Shown in pieces: positions 20,486 through 23,908 of a DNA stretch of 23,908 nt. Below the pieces are notes generated by a model. The model was not told the DNA's origin and made no database searches. It worked only from the letters and a program-made list of their open reading frames with translations. The stretch is taken from the NCBI GenBank assembly GCA_005888395.1, contig VAXF01000089.1:1-23908 (forward strand), written 5' to 3'. The DNA is from Actinomycetota bacterium (GTDB taxonomy: Bacteria; Actinomycetota; Acidimicrobiia; Acidimicrobiales; AC-25). The translations under genes were made by a program, and so were the position numbers. Within the stretch, counting starts at the first letter, position 1. Each line of letters begins with the position of its first letter.

Positions 20486-21161
20486 GCGCCTGCACCAACA
20501 CGTCCGGCGTGTTGGTGACGATGCCGTCGACACCCCAGCCGGCAAGGAGGCGCATGCGCGCCGGATCGTCGACCGTCCACGTGTTGACCGTCAGCCCGAG
20601 CTCGTGGGCCTCTGCCAGCAACGCTGCGGTCACGGCCGCCTCCGCCGGGTGCAGGGCGACGTGGCCGTTGACGACGCACGTGCGTGCCGCCAGCGACTGG
20701 TCGTAGCCCGCGAGCGTGAGCCACGCCGTGCGCACCGACGGCTCGATCGCGTGCACGCGGTCGATGGCGGCGAGGTCGAAGGACGAGATCAGCAACCGGT
20801 CGACGACGTCGGCGGCGCGCGCCCACCCCGCGACGGCGGCGGCCAAGGCGCGGTCGGTCATGAACCCGGGCTCGCCGGGCAGGTCCTTCAGCTCGAGGTT
20901 GACCTGCATGCCGTCGCAGGCCTCCACGGCCGCGTCGAGAAGCGGCAGCCAGGCCGGCAGCTCGGCCGCGGCGAGCTCGCACACCGGGCCCAGGCCCGGC
21001 ACGACGGGGTCGTGGAGAACGGCGAGGGCGCCGTCGACCGTACGGCGCACGTCGAGCTCGACCATGTCGGCGCCGAGCCGCCGGGCCTCGACGAATGCCT
21101 CGAGCGTGTTCTCCCGCATCCGGGCCGACGCCCCCCGATGGGCGATGACCAGGGGCGTCAC
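20466..21161 (-). CDS. Glycerophosphodiester phosphodiesterase (GDPD) family protein
   Basis: This 231-residue TIM-barrel phosphodiesterase hydrolyses glycerophosphodiesters to glycerol-3-phosphate and an alcohol. Catalytic and metal residues are in place: HRG (His8-Arg9), ENT (17-19), ELD (35-37), HD (His50) and LELK further on. The C-terminal VNTWTVDDPARMRLLAGWGVDGIVTNTPD is characteristic. It has no signal peptide, so it is cytosolic. The GTG at 21161 begins directly before LVIAHRG; no strong ribosome binding site is seen. It converges with the lipid kinase gene (20-base overlap) and diverges from the WhiB gene. Confidence 0.93.
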   Translation of the reverse strand: MTPLVIAHRGASARMRENTLEAFVEARRLGADMVELDVRRTVDGALAVLHDPVVPGLGPVCELAAAELPAWLPLLDAAVEACDGMQVNLELKDLPGEPGFMTDRALAAAVAGWARAADVVDRLLISSFDLAAIDRVHAIEPSVRTAWLTLAGYDQSLAARTCVVNGHVALHPAEAAVTAALLAEAHELGLTVNTWTVDDPARMRLLAGWGVDGIVTNTPDVLVQALRERRP

Positions 21162-21180
21162 CTGCCGGCCCAGAAACTGC

Positions 21181-21210
21181 TTGCAATAGCTAGCAGGCAG
21201 GGTTTAGAGT
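21181..21210 (+). promoter_or_regulatory. Candidate promoter of the WhiB gene
   Basis: TTGCAA (21181-21186) and TAGAGT (21205-21210) are separated by 18 bases in an AT-richer stretch. They resemble -35 and -10 boxes and lie about 87 bases upstream of the chosen GTG. This leaves a leader of roughly 80 bases, unlike the apparently leaderless genes elsewhere in the window. The rest of 21162-21296 shows no other clear element. Confidence 0.45.
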
Positions 21211-21296
21211 CCTGGACACCGAATATTCCCTGGGCCTGCAGACCTACGCGGGCCCTTGTGAACGAATTCACCAAATGCCCCGATTCGGAGGCGAGC

Positions 21297-21587
21297 GTGG
21301 CCCTCACGTGGAGCCGGACGTACGAGTGGAACGACGAAGACTGGCGCTGCCGCGCCGCGTGCCGCGACACCGACCCCGACCTCTTCTTTCCTGTCGGCAC
21401 CACGGGCCTGGCGATCGAGCAGATCGACGCGGCCAAGGCCGTATGCCGGCAGTGCCCGGCGCTCGAGCCCTGCCTCGAGTTCGCCCTCGCCACCAACCAG
21501 GAGGCCGGTGTGTGGGGCGGCACCTCCGAAGAGGAGCGCCGCAAGCTCCGCAAGACCTGGCTGGCGCGCCGCCGGCACGCCTCCTGA
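21297..21587 (+). CDS. whiB1: WhiB family 4Fe-4S transcriptional regulator, WhiB1-like
   Basis: This 96-residue WhiB protein has cluster ligands at Cys22, Cys50, Cys53 and Cys59 (ACRDTDPDLFFPVG; AVCRQCPALEPC), then the GVWGG turn (71-75) and a basic C-terminal helix (EEERRKLRKTWLARRR) that contacts DNA. The DPxLFFPVG...A..QI..AK.VC pattern is that of WhiB1/WblE, an essential regulator in mycobacteria that binds the primary sigma factor and senses nitric oxide through its cluster. The GTG at 21297 has GGAGG five bases upstream; an earlier in-frame GTG (21258) has none. An extra Cys18 precedes the ligands. A PdtaS-like kinase gene converges on it, as at Rv3219/Rv3220c. Confidence 0.93.
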   Translation: MALTWSRTYEWNDEDWRCRAACRDTDPDLFFPVGTTGLAIEQIDAAKAVCRQCPALEPCLEFALATNQEAGVWGGTSEEERRKLRKTWLARRRHAS

Positions 21588-21603
21588 ACCTCACCTGGCC
21601 GCG

Positions 21604-23082
21604 CTAGCGCCGGCCGCTCTGCGTCAACGGAATCGTCAGCTCCACCAGCGTGCCGCCGTCGGTGCGCATGTCCATACGCCCGCCGAGCTCTCCCGCCACG
21701 AGCGTGCGCACGATCGTCAGCCCCAGCCCGCCCGACCGCTCGGGCGTGAAGCCGGCCGGGAGGCCGACGCCGTCGTCGTGAACGCGCACCGTCAGCACGT
21801 CGCCCTCGTTCTTCAGCTGGACACGGACGTGCACCTCGTCTTCGGCTAGTCCGGCGCGGGACCGTTCGGCGGGGAAGGCATGGTCGACCGCGTTCTGGAG
21901 CAGCTCGGTGAGCACGACCGCGAGCGGCGTGGCCACGTCGGCCGGCAGGTCGCCGGCGTCGCCGTCGACCTCGAACCGCACCGGTCGGTCGGGTGACAGC
22001 AGGCCCTCCTCGACCGTGCGCACCAGCGGCCGCACGATCTCGTCGAACGGCACCTTCTCCTCCGGCGCACGCGACAGGGTCTCGTGCACGAGGGCGATGG
22101 AGCCGATGCGCCGCACCGACTCCTCGAGCGCGGCCCGCGCCTCCGAGGACGCGAGGCGCCGGCCCTGCAGCCGGAGCACCGACGAGATCGTCTGGAGGTT
22201 GTTCTTGACCCGGTGGTGCACCTCGCGGATGGCGGCGTCCTTCGAGAGCAGTAGGCGGTCGCGGCGCCGCAGGTCGGAGATGTCGCGCACGAGCACGACG
22301 GCGCCGTCGACCTTGGCCGTCTTGAGCAGCGGGATGGCGTAGGTGACCAGGCAAAGGTCGGCACCGCGTTCCACCTCGCCCGTGACGGGTGCGGCCAACG
22401 CCACCGCGCTCCGCACCGCGGTGTCGTCGAAGCCGATGTCGGCGAGGTACGCGCCCTGCGCGTTGGTATGGATGCCGATGCGGTGCAGCGCCGAGACGGC
22501 GTTGGGTGAGACGTACTCGACGAGGCCGTCGGCACTCAGGACCATCACACCGTCGCCCACGCGCGGGGACTCCTCGGTGGTCGCCTCCTGCGTGGCGAAG
22601 GGGAACTCGCCGTCGTTGATCATCCGGGCGAACTTCTCGAAGATGTCGAGATAGGTGCGTTCGAGCTCGCCCGAACGGCGGCCGACGGCCAGCGCCGACT
22701 CGCGGGTGAGGATGCCGAGGACGCCGTGGTCCCAGCGCACGGGAATGCACTGCAGGCGGGCGCGGTCGCCCGTCTCGGTCTCGCGTTCCCCGTCGACGAT
22801 CTGGCCCGAGCGCCACGCCTGCGTCAGCAGCGGACGCTCGGGGGACTCGAACACCCGCCCGATCAGGTCCTCGCGGTAGAGGGTCTGGCTGGTGGCGGGA
22901 CGGGTCTGACCCACCACCATGAACGCCGGCCCCTCCTTGCCCTGGACCGGCACGAGAAGGAGGACGTCGGAGAACGAGAGGTCGGCGAGGAGCATCGACG
23001 ACGCCAGCAGGCGCTGCAGGTGTCCGGTGCCGCGCTCGTCGAGCGCGGTGTGCTCGCGAACGAGCTCGACCAGCGAGGCCAC
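21604..23082 (-). CDS. pdtaS: Sensor histidine kinase, PdtaS-like (HisKA_2 type)
   Basis: This 492-residue cytosolic kinase has no membrane helix. An N-terminal GAF-like sensor domain (about 1-155) is followed by a PAS domain (about 172-275; VMVLSADGLVEYVSPNAVSALHRIG). Then comes a HisKA_2 dimerisation domain with REVHHRVKNNLQTISSVLRLQ (phospho-acceptor among His289/290) and a HATPase domain (LTELLQNAVDHA; HDDGVGLP; SGGLGLTIVRTL). This architecture and length match mycobacterial PdtaS, which phosphorylates the RNA-binding ANTAR regulator PdtaR. No pdtaR gene is in this window. The GTG start at 23082 lies 12 bases after the PHP gene stop, suggesting co-transcription. It is convergent with whiB (16-base gap). 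Confidence 0.92.
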   Translation of the reverse strand: MASLVELVREHTALDERGTGHLQRLLASSMLLADLSFSDVLLLVPVQGKEGPAFMVVGQTRPATSQTLYREDLIGRVFESPERPLLTQAWRSGQIVDGERETETGDRARLQCIPVRWDHGVLGILTRESALAVGRRSGELERTYLDIFEKFARMINDGEFPFATQEATTEESPRVGDGVMVLSADGLVEYVSPNAVSALHRIGIHTNAQGAYLADIGFDDTAVRSAVALAAPVTGEVERGADLCLVTYAIPLLKTAKVDGAVVLVRDISDLRRRDRLLLSKDAAIREVHHRVKNNLQTISSVLRLQGRRLASSEARAALEESVRRIGSIALVHETLSRAPEEKVPFDEIVRPLVRTVEEGLLSPDRPVRFEVDGDAGDLPADVATPLAVVLTELLQNAVDHAFPAERSRAGLAEDEVHVRVQLKNEGDVLTVRVHDDGVGLPAGFTPERSGGLGLTIVRTLVAGELGGRMDMRTDGGTLVELTIPLTQSGRR

Positions 23083-23094
23083 GGCGCGCGGGCC

Positions 23095-23908
23095 CTAGAC
23101 GGGCACGGCGCGGCGCCGCCGCGCGCGGAAGGCGGTGAGCTCGGTGTAGCCGGCCGCACCGACCACCGCCCGCACGTCGTCGGATCGGTGGGCGACGGTC
23201 GGCAGCTCGTGGGCGTCGGACGCGGTCGTGATCGGCACACCGGCGCGGTGAAAGCGGTCGAGCAGGGCAGGCGCGGGATACGCCTCGCCTGCCGGCTTGC
23301 GCCAGCCCGCCGACGACACCTCGGCCGCCATACCGCTCGACGCCGCCGCCTCGGCCATGCGGTCGTAGAACTCTTCGGGCACCTCCGGCCGCCGACCCGC
23401 GACCTTGGCCAGGTCGGGGTGGGCGAGCACGTCGCAGGCGCCCGACGCGGCCAGCTCCTCGAGGTCGGTGGTGTAGGCGTCCCACACCGACTCGACCGTG
23501 CGCCGGTCCCACTCCGCCACGGCGACCGGGTCCTCGAGGATGTCGAAGCCCCACGCCCCGATCCAGTGCACCGAGCCGAGGAGCACGTCGAACGGGTAGC
23601 CGTCGAGCAGCGCCGCCACCTTGTCCATGCGGCCGCGGTAGTGGTCGACCTCGAGGCCGAGGACGACGGGGAGCCCGGCGTCCTTCGCCGCCAGCGCGGT
23701 CTCGACGTAGTCGTCGAGGTCGGCCTGGTTGTGCGACTCCCAGTACGCGGCCATCGACGCGCGCAGCGCGGGGTCGGGGTCGTCCTCCCAGAAGCCGGCG
23801 AGCGGAGCGTCGGCCTGTACGAACCGGAACAGGTGCTCGGTCACCGCGATCTCCGTCACGCCCGCGGCACGGGCCGCTTCGCAGTAGGCGGCCAGCTGCT
23901 CGATCGTG
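23095..23908 (-). CDS. PHP-domain phosphatase (histidinol-phosphatase HisK-like), partial (N-terminus beyond window)
   Basis: The frame stays open to the window edge (271 codons seen). It reads TIEQLAAYCEAARAAGVTEIAVTEH at the visible start, which places the missing first strand with the D-x-H-x-H motif just outside the window. Other PHP motifs are present: GLEVDHY, LGSVHWI, DVLAHPDL, AAEVSSAGWRKP and TTASDAHE. PHP histidinol-phosphatases and nucleoside/5'-phosphate hydrolases share this fold and use a metal cluster, so the substrate is uncertain. It lies directly upstream of the PdtaS-like kinase gene with 12 bases between. Confidence 0.88.
   Translation of the reverse strand, partial: TIEQLAAYCEAARAAGVTEIAVTEHLFRFVQADAPLAGFWEDDPDPALRASMAAYWESHNQADLDDYVETALAAKDAGLPVVLGLEVDHYRGRMDKVAALLDGYPFDVLLGSVHWIGAWGFDILEDPVAVAEWDRRTVESVWDAYTTDLEELAASGACDVLAHPDLAKVAGRRPEVPEEFYDRMAEAAASSGMAAEVSSAGWRKPAGEAYPAPALLDRFHRAGVPITTASDAHELPTVAHRSDDVRAVVGAAGYTELTAFRARRRRAVPV

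Noticed and set aside
21162..21296. Possible riboswitch in the whiB leader
   Set aside because: The leader is about 80 bases and shows no recognisable aptamer core or alternative hairpins; only promoter-like boxes could be supported.
21158..23554. 798-codon minus-strand frame running through whiB, the histidine kinase and the PHP gene
   Set aside because: It is Arg/Gly/Ala-rich with no domain. The real kinase and PHP genes lie in other minus-strand frames and whiB lies on the plus strand.
1..23908. tRNA, rRNA, prophage or IS genes
   Set aside because: None was seen by eye; a tRNAscan/Infernal run would be needed to exclude a cryptic RNA.

Overview
The window is very GC-rich, densely coded DNA from an actinobacterium. 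The evidence is a WhiB1-like Fe-S regulator next to a PdtaS-type histidine kinase, a type-5 (UdgB) uracil-DNA glycosylase, the MSMEG_4193 phosphatase / DUF3090 / SCO1664 gene trio, an MptA/B-like polyprenol-dependent mannosyltransferase, a group-3 sigma factor with its anti-sigma factor, and many GTG starts. Acidimicrobiia is my best guess for the class; this is inference from gene content, with no marker-gene proof.

Layout. (1) 1-3072, minus strand: a partial QueA-like gene, a short-chain dehydrogenase, and a DrrA/DrrB-type ABC exporter. (2) 3161-4932: a MarR regulator divergent from the exporter, an ABM-domain monooxygenase, a multi-pass membrane protein and a DUF1059 protein. (3) 5001-8139: a cytochrome P450, an unrecognised actinobacterial protein and a large membrane mannosyltransferase. 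(4) 8217-11467: an FrhB-type F420/Fe-S oxidoreductase subunit with a thiolase, a very long perfect hairpin, and a TauE/SafE permease. (5) 11415-15233: UdgB, then a plus-strand operon of histidine phosphatase, DUF3090, SCO1664-family kinase-like protein and an unknown protein. (6) 15326-18361, minus strand: etfB-etfA and an aldonolactone-oxidase-type flavoprotein. (7) 18426-23908: anti-sigma, sigma factor and lipid kinase as a plus-strand operon, then a GDPD phosphodiesterase, WhiB, PdtaS-like kinase and a partial PHP phosphatase.

How they fit together. The catabolic genes (P450, FrhB-like protein, thiolase, ETF, flavoprotein oxidase, SDR) suggest oxidation of lipid or other hydrophobic substrates, but no pathway can be named. 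Region 7 is a regulatory block (stress sigma factor, redox-sensing WhiB, cytosolic sensor kinase). Region 5 is a conserved actinobacterial module of unresolved function.

The most unusual structure is in region 5. Three copies of a 78-nt unit sit exactly at gene junctions (one perfect 74-bp tandem pair and one diverged copy). Each encodes a 25-codon mini-ORF joined to both neighbours by 4-nt stop/start overlaps. Each carries a GAA-loop hairpin ending 2-3 nt before the next start codon, and the hairpin stems differ by compensatory base-pair changes. Other signals are two 22-23-bp perfect hairpins after genes without a U-tract, a recurring TAnnnT-N6/8-start arrangement that suggests leaderless transcription, and a probable CTG start codon. 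No tRNA, rRNA, CRISPR array, insertion sequence or prophage gene was seen. No gene-free stretch exceeds about 140 bases.
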